Shown: positions 14,842-22,983, counted from the first letter of the stretch. The stretch is 39,888 bases of DNA from an uncultured Collinsella sp. (GCA_900552735.1 USBA01000001.1:1-39888), one strand, 5' to 3'. The notes: generated by a model not told the origin, from the sequence alone. A program made the numbers and translations.

Positions 14842-16484
14842 TGGCTCGGTTTGATAGGAGCTCGGCGGCGGGTGTGGCATATGGCTCGGCCGCGCCGGCG
14901 ATTGAGGTGCGAGGCCTTAGTTTTGCCTATCCCGAGGCCGAGGCACCGGTGCTCGAGGTGCTTGATTGGCGTGTTTCCCAAGGTGCGTTTGCACTGCTTG
15001 TTGGCGGTACCGGTTCGGGCAAGTCGACGCTGCTGTCGCTGCTCAAGCCCGAGATTGCGCCGGCGGGTACGCGCTCCGGCGAGCTGCGCGTGCTGGGCGA
15101 GCCCGTCGCCGACATGGATGTGCGGGCATCGGCGGAGCGCGTGGGTTATGTGTTCCAGAATCCCGAGAACCAGATCGTGTGCGAAACCGTGTGGCACGAG
15201 ATGGCGTTTGGCCTGGAAAACTTAGGCATGTCTCGTGACGAGATGCGCCGTCGCGTGGCCGAGACCAGCTATTTCTTTGGGTTGGAGGATTGGCTCCACC
15301 GCGATACCGATACGCTTTCGGGTGGACGCAAACAGCTGCTGTCGCTGGCGGCTGTGCTGGCGCTGCGCCCACGCGTGCTGCTGCTCGACGAGCCCACGTC
15401 CCAACTGGATCCCGTTGCCGAGAAGAGTTTTCTGCATGCGCTGTTCCGCGTGAATCGCGAGCTGGGCTGCACGGTTGTCGTGGCAACGCATCAGCCACGT
15501 CCGATGCTCGAATACGCGACGTGCGCGTATCGGATTGAAGACGGACGCGTGTGCGAGGTGGCTGATATCGCCTCCTTGGGGCACCGTGAAGAGCTGTTTT
15601 CTGACGAGGTGTCGGGGTGGGGTGCCTCGCGGCGTACAAAAAACGGAGTTTTCAGCAGCGCCAGTGGCCAGCTGGGCTCTTTGGGCCCGCGCGCGGGCGC
15701 TCCGGGTGCAGAAAAATGGCTGAAATCGGACAAATCGGGTGAATTTGAGGCGCAAATACTGCCGCAAGACGACTCGGGGGCGTCATCGCGCGCCGGTGGA
15801 TGTCGAATTCTCCCAAAAATGCACGCTGGGTCGGCTACCACCCTGGCAGGGAGCTGGTTTCGATACGATCGAGCGTCCGGCTGGGTGCTGCGCGGGCTCG
15901 ATGCGTCGTTTTCGGCTGGCGCGGTGCATGCGGTTGTGGGCGGTAACGGCTGCGGCAAGTCGACAATGCTTTCGGTGCTGGCCAAGACGGTCAAGTTGCA
16001 GCGTGGGCATATGGAGCGCGGGGCGGGATCGGCGGCGCTGCTGCCTCAGAATCCCAAGGCGTTGCTGGTTGCCGAGACGGTGCGCGATGAGCTGATGGAA
16101 TGGGCTTCGACCTGCGGGTATGACGAGGGTGCGGCCCAGGAGCGCGCGGCGCAGCTGGGATTGGACGGCCTGGATGGGCGCCACCCGTACGATCTTTCGG
16201 GCGGACAGCGTCAACTGCTTGCATTGGCAAAACTGCTGCTAATCGGCCCCGAACTGCTATTGCTCGATGAGCCCACCAAGGGTCTAGACCTGGTCAGCCG
16301 CCGCATCATCGCCCGCACCCTGCGTGACCATGCGAAGGCTGGCGGCACCGTCATCATGGCCACACACGATCTGGATTTTGCCGAGCAGGTTGCCGATGAC
16401 ATTGCCATGATGTTCGACGGTGAGATTGCCTGCATGGAGCCGCCGTCCGACTTCTTTGCCGACAATGTGTTTTATAGGGCGTGA
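14841..16484 (+). CDS. Fused double ATPase of an ECF transporter (EcfA-EcfA' in one chain)
   Basis: 547 residues containing two ABC domains. Domain 1 (~15-250) has Walker A GGTGSGKST, Q-loop FQNPENQIV, signature LSGGRKQLL, Walker B VLLLDEPTSQLD and switch His in ATHQP. Domain 2 (~335-547) has GGNGCGKST, LPQNPKALL, LSGGQRQLLALAKLL, LLLLDEPTKGLD and ATHDLDF. Both sites look complete. EcfA1 and EcfA2 are usually separate ~280-residue proteins. The ~80-residue linker (~255-335, nt ~15603-15846) is low in similarity to either domain, rich in Ser/Gly/Ala, and encoded by DNA with A-tracts unlike the flanking coding sequence. It may be an in-frame repeat insertion. The gene overlaps ecfT at its start and is followed within a few bases by the S component. 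Confidence 0.92.
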   Translation: MARFDRSSAAGVAYGSAAPAIEVRGLSFAYPEAEAPVLEVLDWRVSQGAFALLVGGTGSGKSTLLSLLKPEIAPAGTRSGELRVLGEPVADMDVRASAERVGYVFQNPENQIVCETVWHEMAFGLENLGMSRDEMRRRVAETSYFFGLEDWLHRDTDTLSGGRKQLLSLAAVLALRPRVLLLDEPTSQLDPVAEKSFLHALFRVNRELGCTVVVATHQPRPMLEYATCAYRIEDGRVCEVADIASLGHREELFSDEVSGWGASRRTKNGVFSSASGQLGSLGPRAGAPGAEKWLKSDKSGEFEAQILPQDDSGASSRAGGCRILPKMHAGSATTLAGSWFRYDRASGWVLRGLDASFSAGAVHAVVGGNGCGKSTMLSVLAKTVKLQRGHMERGAGSAALLPQNPKALLVAETVRDELMEWASTCGYDEGAAQERAAQLGLDGLDGRHPYDLSGGQRQLLALAKLLLIGPELLLLDEPTKGLDLVSRRIIARTLRDHAKAGGTVIMATHDLDFAEQVADDIAMMFDGEIACMEPPSDFFADNVFYRA

Positions 16485-16488
16485 TGGG

Positions 16489-17202
16489 ATGACGGATTAT
16501 CGCGTCGCGCGCCTACTCGCAAAACTGGAGATCCCGCTGCTGCTGGCGGTGCCAGCCGTGATGGCTGCGGCGTTGCTGGCGGGCGTTGAGCAGGCGGCAC
16601 TTGCCATGCTTGTCGTGGTGGCGCTGGTGCTTGCGTTGTTCTTTGCGGGCTACGAGGCATCGCGACCGGGCCTGCGCCAGATTATGCCCACGCTGGTTCT
16701 GGCGGCGTTGGCCGCGGCGGGGCGCATCTTGTTTGGCCCCATTCCCGACTTTAAACCCGTGAGCGCCATCGCCATTATCGCCGGGGCGACACTCGGTCGT
16801 CGCAACGGCTTTATGGTCGGTGCGCTGGCGGCGCTGACCAGCAACTTCTTTTTTGGGCAGGGCATGTGGACGCCATGGCAGATGTATGCCTGGGGTCTGG
16901 TTGGCTATGTTGGCGGTGAGTTGGCGCATGCGGGCGCGTTCGACCGTGCGGATGGAACCGTGCGCATGCCGTCGCTGATGGCGTACGGCTTTGCATCGGG
17001 CCTGCTCTACGGCGTGGTGATCAACGCCTACGACATCATCGGTTTTGTGCAGCCGCTCACGTGGGCGGGCGCCGTGGCGCGTCTTGCCACGGCGGTGCCG
17101 TTCGACATTACGCACGGCCTTGCGACCTGCGTGTTCTTGGCCGCCCTGTACAAGCCCTGGTGTCGACGGATCAACCGCGTCGTCGTGAAGTACGGACTGT
17201 AG
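16489..17202 (+). CDS. ECF transporter substrate-binding (S) component, substrate unknown
   Basis: 237 residues from ATG 16489, 4 bp past the ATPase stop; a further upstream ATG would overlap the ATPase and lacks support. It has about six hydrophobic segments. The conserved stretches RILFGPIPDFKPVSAIAIIAGATLGRRNGFMVGAL and TSNFFFGQGMWTPWQMYAWGLVGYVG (~75-145; AxxxA-like contacts and a ligand-pocket loop) are typical of S proteins that bind vitamins or cofactors. Since it is encoded together with T and A subunits, it probably uses a dedicated (group I) complex. I cannot assign the vitamin. Confidence 0.85.
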   Translation: MTDYRVARLLAKLEIPLLLAVPAVMAAALLAGVEQAALAMLVVVALVLALFFAGYEASRPGLRQIMPTLVLAALAAAGRILFGPIPDFKPVSAIAIIAGATLGRRNGFMVGALAALTSNFFFGQGMWTPWQMYAWGLVGYVGGELAHAGAFDRADGTVRMPSLMAYGFASGLLYGVVINAYDIIGFVQPLTWAGAVARLATAVPFDITHGLATCVFLAALYKPWCRRINRVVVKYGL

Positions 17203-17248
17203 GGCTGGCTGCGCCGGGGTGGGAATCAATACTGCCTTGGTGTCATAT

Positions 17249-17402
17249 CAAAACTATGCCGGTTTACGGGGCTGGATTGACGCAGGCCGACCATACCGGC
17301 ATTTTTCGAAAATAGACAAGCCGTCTACCTGCGGTTTTATTTTGCTCGAATTGCGCGTGGTTGGGGGGTCGCGATTCAGCCCCGTAAACCGGCATAGTTT
17401 TG
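17249..17402. repeat. Structured element A: perfect 26-bp inverted arms around a shared core
   Basis: Arms 17249-17274 and 17377-17402 are exact reverse complements (containing ATGCCGGTTTACGGGGCTG). The ~100-bp interior contains CCGACCAT, a tttttcgaaaa palindrome, CTACCTGCGGTTTT at 17326 and CGTGGTTG. The same landmarks occur in the same order at nearly the same offsets in element B (17506-17662), whose arms are unrelated in sequence. No ORF of note and no target duplication are seen. With element B and the terminators it fills 17203-17736. Confidence 0.75.
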
Positions 17403-17505
17403 GAATGGCCGGCTGATATGACGGGCGTCGTGGTCCTCAGAGAGCCAAATCGATCCGCTTTCTTCCGTCTCCAGACGCCTCCAGGGAATCAGTTGACGGC
17501 GCTCG

Positions 17506-17662
17506 CCACGAAACTGGCCCATCTACTACGTTTAGCTTGATACCCCCGACCATGACCGCGTTTTATGAAAAACCGCAGGCTTTCTACCTGCGGTTTTCTT
17601 TTTCGTTGTTCGCTGTGGTTGAGGATAGTGGCTTAAACGTACTAGATGGACCAGTTTCGTGG
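17506..17662. repeat. Structured element B: 31-32-bp inverted arms, core shared with element A
   Basis: Arm 17506-17536 pairs with 17631-17662, with about two substitutions and one extra base (shared CCACGAAACTGG and TACGTTTA). The interior has CCGACCATGACCG, a GC hairpin with CTACCTGCGGTTTT at 17584, and CTGTGGTTG, matching the interior of element A. Outside the arms, ~17451-17495 and ~17700-17735 form an imperfect direct repeat (ccgtct/ccgtcc, ccaggg, atcagttg). Confidence 0.75.
17568..17604. terminator. Bidirectional terminator in element B
   Basis: The stem AAAACCGCAGG/CCTGCGGTTTT with a 7-nt loop is followed by CTTTTT on the plus strand and TTTTTC on the minus strand. It can serve both the ECF operon (plus) and xth (minus), which converge here. 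Confidence 0.75.
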
Positions 17663-17690
17663 CGGATGGGCCGCGTGGATGCCCTCGCGA

Positions 17691-17728
17691 GATGAAAATG
17701 ATCCCCTTTCCTCCGTCCCCAGGGGATC
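17691..17728 (-). terminator. Terminator candidate immediately after xth
   Basis: On the minus strand GATCCCCT (17721-17728) pairs with AGGGGATC (17700-17707) and is followed by ATTTTCAT. It begins 9 bp past the xth stop codon. Confidence 0.55.
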
Positions 17729-17736
17729 AGTTGGGG

Positions 17737-18555
17737 CTAGAGCTCTAGCGTGAGGGTGACGGGACAGTGGTCGCTGCCAAAGATATCGCCACGGATGCCG
17801 GCGTCGCGCACATTGCCGGCGATTGCGTCGCTTACCAAGAAATAATCGATGCGCCAGCCGGCGTTGTTCTTGCGAGCATTAAAGCGGTAGCTCCACCAGC
17901 TGTAGACGCCCTCGACGTCGGGGTTTGCCGCGCGCCAGGTATCGGTAAACCCGGCGTTGAGCAGCTCGGTAAACTTGCCGCGCTCCTCGTCCGAAAAGCC
18001 GGCGTTGCCGCGGTTGGACTTGGGGTTCTTAAGGTCGATCTCCTCGTGCGCCACGTTAAAGTCGCCGCAGGTTACAACGGGCTTGCCGGTCTCGCGCTCA
18101 AGCGCGTTCAAAAAGCAGCGATAGGCATCGTCCCAGGCCATGCGCACGTCGATGCGGGCGAGTTCGTTTTGCGCGTTGGGTGTATAGACATCCACAAACC
18201 AAAACTTGTCGAACTCGAGCGCGCAGACGCGGCCCTCGGTTGCGGCTTGGACGACGAGCACGGCCGCCTCGCCCTCGCCGGCATAAGGCAGCAGCGCGTC
18301 GGCGTGCAACACGCGCAGCGGTTCCTGGCGGCTAAAGACCGCAGTGCCCGAATAGCCTTTACGCTCGGCGTAGCTCCAGGTTTGATGATAGCCGGGCAGG
18401 TCAATATCGACCTGGCCCTCCTGCAGCTTGGTCTCCTGCAGCGCCAGGATATCGACGTCGAGTTCTTGCGCGATCTGGATAAAGCTCGGGTCCTTTTTGA
18501 GCACGGCGCGCAGGCCGTTGACGTTCCACGAGGCGAAAGTGTAAGTCTGAGGCAT
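17737..18555 (-). CDS. xth: Exodeoxyribonuclease III (AP endonuclease)
   Basis: 272 residues, typical of XthA/ExoA. It cuts DNA at abasic sites and removes 3' blocks in base-excision repair. Motifs in order are FASWNVNGLRA (metal-binding Asn), LQETKLQ (catalytic Glu), YSGTAVFSR, VYTPNA, GDFNVAHEEIDLKNP, a WWSYR segment with IDYFLVS, and the C-terminal GSDHCPVTL with the catalytic Asp-His pair. GAAAGGA lies 5 bp before the ATG. It diverges from the sirtuin gene, with 136 bp between them for both promoters. Confidence 0.95.
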   Translation of the reverse strand: MPQTYTFASWNVNGLRAVLKKDPSFIQIAQELDVDILALQETKLQEGQVDIDLPGYHQTWSYAERKGYSGTAVFSRQEPLRVLHADALLPYAGEGEAAVLVVQAATEGRVCALEFDKFWFVDVYTPNAQNELARIDVRMAWDDAYRCFLNALERETGKPVVTCGDFNVAHEEIDLKNPKSNRGNAGFSDEERGKFTELLNAGFTDTWRAANPDVEGVYSWWSYRFNARKNNAGWRIDYFLVSDAIAGNVRDAGIRGDIFGSDHCPVTLTLEL

Positions 18556-18691
18556 GGTGTCCTTTCGACGGGGTTGGCAGGCTTAAGATTAGCGCAACAG
18601 GGGTGGTGGTGGGCCCCTCGCGTGTCGACCCAAAGGCTGCGCGCCAGGCAAGCGCCCGCCGCCATCCGACCAACGAGGACGGAGAACTCAT

Positions 18692-19444
18692 ATGACGCAG
18701 GCAATATCGGACCCAAAGCAGGCCTCCGCCGCGCTGGCGGAGTTGTTCGGCACCCACAAGCGCGTGGTCTTCTTTGGCGGCGCGGGCGTTTCCACGGCGA
18801 GTGGCATCCCCGATTTCCGCAGCGTGGACGGCCTATATCACCAGCAGTTTGCCTACCCGCCCGAGACCATGCTCTCGCATAGCTTTTACGAGGCGCATCC
18901 GGCCGAGTTCTTCGACTTCTACCGCACCAAGATGATCGCGCTTGGCGCCAAGCCCAACCGCTGCCACACCAAGCTGGCCGAGCTGGAACGCGCCGGCAAG
19001 CTTGATGCCGTGGTGACGCAAAATATCGACGGCCTGCATCAGATGGCCGGCTCGCAGCGCGTGTTCGAGCTGCACGGATCGGTCCATCGCAACATTTGCC
19101 AGTCGTGCGGCGCGGTCTATAGCGCCGAGTGGATTTGCTCGCGCGAGCACGAGGATGCCGCGGGTGTGCCCGTGTGCCCCGCGTGCGGCGGGCGGATTAA
19201 GCCCGATGTGGTGCTCTACGAGGAGCCGCTCGACGAGCATGTGCTGACCGGCGCCATTGCCGCCATCGCTGCGGCCGATGCCCTCATCGTGGGCGGGACC
19301 TCGCTCGTGGTGTATCCGGCGGCGGGCCTTACGCGCTACTTTACCGGCGATACGCTGGCCATTTGCAATCTTGCTCCCACCGATCAGGATGCAAATGCCG
19401 ACCTGCTGATTTCTTGCGACATCGCGGCCGCGTTTGCGTTCTAG
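18692..19444 (+). CDS. cobB: SIR2-family NAD-dependent protein deacylase
   Basis: 250 residues. The NAD pocket GGAGVSTASGIPDFRS (~29), TQNIDGLHQMAGS (~110) and the catalytic His in ELHGSVHRN (~130) are intact. The zinc site is CQSCG (~138) paired with CPACGG (~167). NAD-exit elements GGTSLVVYPAAGL and CNLAPTDQD follow. It removes acyl groups from lysines, using NAD+. GGAG stands before the ATG. It is followed after 94 bp by folPK. The symbol is the bacterial sirtuin name; substrate range cannot be told. Confidence 0.93.
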   Translation: MTQAISDPKQASAALAELFGTHKRVVFFGGAGVSTASGIPDFRSVDGLYHQQFAYPPETMLSHSFYEAHPAEFFDFYRTKMIALGAKPNRCHTKLAELERAGKLDAVVTQNIDGLHQMAGSQRVFELHGSVHRNICQSCGAVYSAEWICSREHEDAAGVPVCPACGGRIKPDVVLYEEPLDEHVLTGAIAAIAAADALIVGGTSLVVYPAAGLTRYFTGDTLAICNLAPTDQDANADLLISCDIAAAFAF

Positions 19445-19458
19445 CCCGTGTGCGCGGA

Positions 19459-19464
19459 TACAAT
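19459..19464 (+). promoter_or_regulatory. Possible -10 box (TACAAT) for the folP-folK gene
   Basis: TACAAT lies ~75 bp upstream of the start, with a weak TTGCGT 19 bp upstream inside the end of the sirtuin gene. The predicted leader holds a GC hairpin (CGCCGC...GCGGCG, ~19489-19515) next to the AGGAGG site, which could influence translation. Confidence 0.4.
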
Positions 19465-19538
19465 AGAAAGACTGATTGCAAAGCGACCCCGCCGCCAGCG
19501 CCCAGGCGCGGCGGCGCGGGCATTTTAGGAGGATGTTC

Positions 19539-21266
19539 ATGGCGAACGATAGCAAGACATGGCGGTGCGGAAAGTACGAGCTCAGCTTTGACCGTCCGCG
19601 CATCATGGGCGTCCTCAACGTGACGCCCGATTCGTTTAGTGACGGCGGGGAGCACTTCGACCCGGATGCCGCTATTGAGTACGGCCTGGCGATGCTCGAC
19701 GCCGGCGCCGACATCATCGACGTGGGCGGCGAGTCCACGCGCCCCGGTTTTACCCCGGTCAACCCCGACGAGGAGGCTCGCCGCGTGCTGCCTGTGGTGC
19801 GTGCGCTGGCCAAAGAGGGCGCCATTGTCTCGATCGACACGCGCCACGTGGCGGTCGCCAAGGCGGCCGTGCGCTGCGGCGCCTCGATCGTCAACGACGT
19901 GACGGGCTTCACCGACCCCAAGATGGTCGAGTTTGTCGCGGCGAGCACCTGCGGCGTCATCGTGATGCATGCCGGTGAGGTCGCGGCGCCTACGCGCACG
20001 CATGCAACGGTGCAGCTCGATACCTCTGCTGCGGCGTTTGTTGCCGAGAAGGCGCGCGAGGCGGCCGCCGAGGCTGCGCGCGAGGCCGAGAAACCGGCGC
20101 GCCGTCGTCGCAGCAAGCTGCTAGGCGAGCCCAAGACGGAGGCCAAGCTGCCGGGTGGCGTGGTGCAGCCCTCGCTGCCGTTCGGCGATCCGGAGCCTGC
20201 GCCCGAGCCCACGGACAAGCAGAAGCAGGAGACACCGGCCGCCGAAGAGGCCGCCCCTGTCGCCGAGACCGCCGCGACCCCTGAACCCGCGCCGGAGCCG
20301 AATGACCACCTGGCAGCCATGATGCGCCGCAGCGCCCGCCGCGAGGAGGCCTACGTGCCCACCTCTCAGCTCCGCCGCTTTACCCTGCCCGATTCGGCGC
20401 CCATCATGCGCCGCGTCATGGGCTTTCTGTCCGACCAGGCCCGCACGCTTATCCATGCCGGCGTGTCGCGCGACCGCATCTGTATCGATCCCGGCCCGGG
20501 CTTTGGCAAGACGGCCAACGAGGACATCGTCATCCAGCGCGAGACCGCCAAGATGGCGTCGCTGGGCTATCCGCTCATGTGCGCCGTGTCGCGCAAACGT
20601 TTTGTGGGCGCCGTCTCGGGCGTGACCGAGGCCGCCGCGCGCGATGCCGCCACGTTTGGCGTGTGCCTGGGCGCTATCCAGGCTGGTGCCAACATCGTGC
20701 GCGTGCACGACGTCACCGGCTTTGCGCAGTTCCTGAACGGTTACTGGGCTGTCGCCAAGCCGCAGCCGCGCCGTGCGTTTGTGGCCGTGGGCTCCAACCT
20801 GGGGCATCGTTGCGACAACATCCGCGCCGCACGCGACATGATCGCCGAGATTCCACTCACCTGCGTGTCCAACTCCTCCAAGATCTACGAGAGCGAGCCG
20901 GCCTACGAGACGCGCCAGGACGCGTTTGCCAACGCCGTCATCGAGATCAAGACCGAGCTGGCGCCGTTGGTGCTGCTCGACGAGCTCATGAAGATCGAGG
21001 CCGAGCTGGGCCGCGACCGTTCCAAAAAGGCCAAGGCCAACGGCCCGCGCACCATCGACTTGGACCTGCTGTGGATGGACGGCGAGACCCACGGCGGCAA
21101 AAAGCTGCGCCTGCCGCATCCGCTGATCGGCGAGCGCGACTTTGTGCTGGTGCCGCTCGAGGATCTGATGCACGATCCGGCGCGGTTCTTCCGCTACAAC
21201 GGCGTCGAGGTCAAGGAGCCCGAGGACCGCGTGGGCCACATCGTGGGCGAATTGGGGCGTATGTAG
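19539..21266 (+). CDS. folP-folK: Fused dihydropteroate synthase - HPPK (FolP-FolK) with a large internal insert
   Basis: 575 residues from ATG 19539, which has AGGAGG 6 bp upstream. Residues ~15-145 are the first half of DHPS (MGVLNVTPDSFSDGG, DVGGESTRPG, SIDTRH, IVNDVTG). The second half resumes at ~286 (RVMGFLSDQARTLIHAGV, DPGPGFGKT at ~317, SRKRFVGAVSG, RVHDV). Between them, just after VIMHAG, lies ~140 residues of Ala/Glu/Pro/Lys-rich low-complexity sequence absent from ordinary DHPS. Residues ~410-575 are HPPK (AVGSNLG, ESEPAYETRQDAFANAV, GPRTIDLDLLWMDG, LPHPL.ERDFVLVPL). It joins pterin pyrophosphorylation and condensation with p-aminobenzoate for folate synthesis. The usual fusion order is FolK-FolP; here FolP is first. 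Confidence 0.93.
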   Translation: MANDSKTWRCGKYELSFDRPRIMGVLNVTPDSFSDGGEHFDPDAAIEYGLAMLDAGADIIDVGGESTRPGFTPVNPDEEARRVLPVVRALAKEGAIVSIDTRHVAVAKAAVRCGASIVNDVTGFTDPKMVEFVAASTCGVIVMHAGEVAAPTRTHATVQLDTSAAAFVAEKAREAAAEAAREAEKPARRRRSKLLGEPKTEAKLPGGVVQPSLPFGDPEPAPEPTDKQKQETPAAEEAAPVAETAATPEPAPEPNDHLAAMMRRSARREEAYVPTSQLRRFTLPDSAPIMRRVMGFLSDQARTLIHAGVSRDRICIDPGPGFGKTANEDIVIQRETAKMASLGYPLMCAVSRKRFVGAVSGVTEAAARDAATFGVCLGAIQAGANIVRVHDVTGFAQFLNGYWAVAKPQPRRAFVAVGSNLGHRCDNIRAARDMIAEIPLTCVSNSSKIYESEPAYETRQDAFANAVIEIKTELAPLVLLDELMKIEAELGRDRSKKAKANGPRTIDLDLLWMDGETHGGKKLRLPHPLIGERDFVLVPLEDLMHDPARFFRYNGVEVKEPEDRVGHIVGELGRM

Positions 21267-21968
21267 ATGATTGAGATGAATGCTGTAGCCGTCGGTACCG
21301 AGCTTGACGCCGCGCGCGACGCGGGCCGCGAGGGCGCGTCTGCGGGCTGGTGCGTTTGGAGCGCGGGCGAGGCGTCGTTGACGTTTTCGCTGGTCGTGCG
21401 CCCGGACGTGAACATGCACGCCTTCCACGGCCTGCCGTTTGTGGCGGCGATGGGCATGATGGACGCGCTCGTGGGCACGACGTCGACGCCGGGCCTGGGC
21501 CTTGCCGGCAAGGTGGGCATTGAGTGGCCGAGCAATATCGTGTGCGGCGCGCCCGCGTTCGAGACGTCGTTCGCGCGCGTCGCCGTCAACGGCGGCGCCG
21601 GTGCCGCAGGCATGTTCGGTGCCGTGACGGTGGATATTGAGCGTTCGGCGCTGAGCGAGCTCGGTGTAGATGTGGCCGACGAAGCGCTGGTCGAGGCGCT
21701 GGCCGCCACCGTACTGACCCGCGTGGACGCCTGGGCGGTTGTTGCCAACACGCCGCAGGGCGCCGCAGGGCCGCTGGCCCCCGTGCTGGGCGAGTACTTC
21801 GACATGGTGCCGCTGCTGGGCCGCCAAGTTGCGGCGGTGTCGCCCAACGGCTTGCCGCTTGCGGTCGGTGTGTTTGCGGGCCTGGACATCTGGGGCCGCG
21901 CGACCATCAAGACCGATGCCGGCGAGCAGGAGTTTCCGCCCGAGGCCGTACGGATTCGCGGACTGTAG
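21267..21968 (+). CDS. BirA/biotin-protein-ligase-like protein, degenerate
   Basis: 233 residues starting directly after the folPK stop; ATG 21276 is an alternative start. The layout resembles the catalytic and C-terminal domains of BirA: a strand like SLVVRPDVNM, a helix with AMGMMDAL, a VGIEWPSNIVC segment where BirA has KWPND, then a small C-terminal beta barrel (LGRQVAAVSPNGLPLAVGVFAGLDIWGRATIKTDAG). The biotin-binding GRGRxGR loop and the catalytic Lys of KWPND are not present. It may therefore lack ligase activity, or use another acyl substrate. coaX, often next to birA in bacteria, lies convergent just downstream. The family call is by eye. Confidence 0.6.
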   Translation: MIEMNAVAVGTELDAARDAGREGASAGWCVWSAGEASLTFSLVVRPDVNMHAFHGLPFVAAMGMMDALVGTTSTPGLGLAGKVGIEWPSNIVCGAPAFETSFARVAVNGGAGAAGMFGAVTVDIERSALSELGVDVADEALVEALAATVLTRVDAWAVVANTPQGAAGPLAPVLGEYFDMVPLLGRQVAAVSPNGLPLAVGVFAGLDIWGRATIKTDAGEQEFPPEAVRIRGL

Positions 21969-22006
21969 CGCGGGGCACCCGCGTTCAAAGATAACGATGA
22001 CAACAG

Positions 22007-22040
22007 AAGCCCTTCTCGGCTTGCACCGGGGAGGGCTTTT
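22007..22040. terminator. Terminator between convergent birA-like gene and coaX
   Basis: The stem AAGCCCT (22007-22013) pairs with AGGGCTT (22032-22038), with partial pairing inside, and is followed by TTGCG. The minus strand reads AAGCCCT...AGGGCTT followed by CTGTTG, so it fits the plus strand better. Confidence 0.65.
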
Positions 22041-22073
22041 GCGTGACCTGGTGCACGCGACCCGGCATTCGCC

Positions 22074-22847
22074 CTATCCCAGCTCCTGCATGCGGCGGTA
22101 GATTTCACAGATGCCCTTGATGGTGAGTTGTCCGTCGACCGCGTCGAAGGCATCGGTCGAATCGGCGACGATGCCGGCGAGACCGCCCGTGGCGATAACG
22201 GTGGCATCCTCGCGGCCCAGCTCGCGCTTCATGCGCGCGACCAGGCCCTCGGCCATGGCGGCGGCGCCCATCACGGCGCCGACCTTGATGCACTCCTCGG
22301 TATCGCGGCCGATGGCGTGCTCGGGCGCCTCGAGCGGAACGCTGGCGAGCTTGGCGGCTCGGGCGGCAAGCGCGTCCATGGAGATGCGGATACCCGGCGC
22401 GATCGCTCCGCCAATGTAATAGCCGTCCTCGTCGATGACGTCGATATTGGTCGCGGTGCCAAAGTCCACCACGATTGCCGGCGCGCCGTAGAAAGTTTCG
22501 GCCGCAACGGCGTTGGCGACGCGATCGGCACCTACGGCCTGGGGGCGCGCCGCGCGCAGTTTGGTCACCGCGGCCGTCTGCGGCCCAATGACGATGGCGT
22601 CTGCGGCAATGCGGTCGGCCACGGCGTGCCATTCGCGCGAGAGCTGCGGCACCACGCCGGCAAAGGCGATCGCGTCGACCGTGCTGAGCGAGAGGTCGTA
22701 CATCTTAAAGAAGCCCATCAGGCGCACGTGGATCTCGTCGGCGGTAAAAGAGCGGTCGGTGGGCATGCGCCACGACTGCACCAGCTCGTCTCCGTCAAAC
22801 AGGCCCATGGCCGTCTGCGTGTTTCCCATATCGATAGCGAGCAGCAT
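22074..22847 (-). CDS. coaX: Type III pantothenate kinase
   Basis: 257 residues from ATG 22847, preceded by GGGAG. The open frame continues upstream through the tRNA region, but homology starts at MLLAIDMGNTQT, the phosphate-binding motif. Further ASKHA-fold motifs are FAGVVPQLSREW (~70), GADRVANAVAA (~108), VDFGTATNIDVI (~127, catalytic Asp) and GGAIAPGIRISMDALA (~147). ATGGLAGIV lies near the C-terminus. It makes 4'-phosphopantothenate, the committed step to coenzyme A, and type III enzymes are not inhibited by CoA. Confidence 0.94.
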   Translation of the reverse strand: MLLAIDMGNTQTAMGLFDGDELVQSWRMPTDRSFTADEIHVRLMGFFKMYDLSLSTVDAIAFAGVVPQLSREWHAVADRIAADAIVIGPQTAAVTKLRAARPQAVGADRVANAVAAETFYGAPAIVVDFGTATNIDVIDEDGYYIGGAIAPGIRISMDALAARAAKLASVPLEAPEHAIGRDTEECIKVGAVMGAAAMAEGLVARMKRELGREDATVIATGGLAGIVADSTDAFDAVDGQLTIKGICEIYRRMQELG

Positions 22848-22983
22848 GTCTACTCCCGGTGTTGGCATAAAAGGACGCGCACCATTGTATACGCGCCGTC
22901 GACGGAGCTCGGCTGCGATTCGTTTGCGGCGATAGGGGCTGAGGGGTTTAAATATGAAGGAATTATGCTCTACGAGATTTTTC

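Noticed and set aside
17249..17662. Insertion sequence remnants
   Set aside because: Inverted arms are present, but there is no transposase coding trace or target-site duplication, and lengths are ~155 bp with terminator-like cores. Listed as structured repeats instead.
18833..20320. 495-codon minus-strand frame over the sirtuin and folP
   Set aside because: It crosses two genes and their intergenic region without motifs; both plus-strand genes have intact catalytic sequences.
20121..21827. 568-codon minus-strand frame over folP-folK and the BirA-like gene
   Set aside because: Antisense shadow, no ribosome-binding site or domain.
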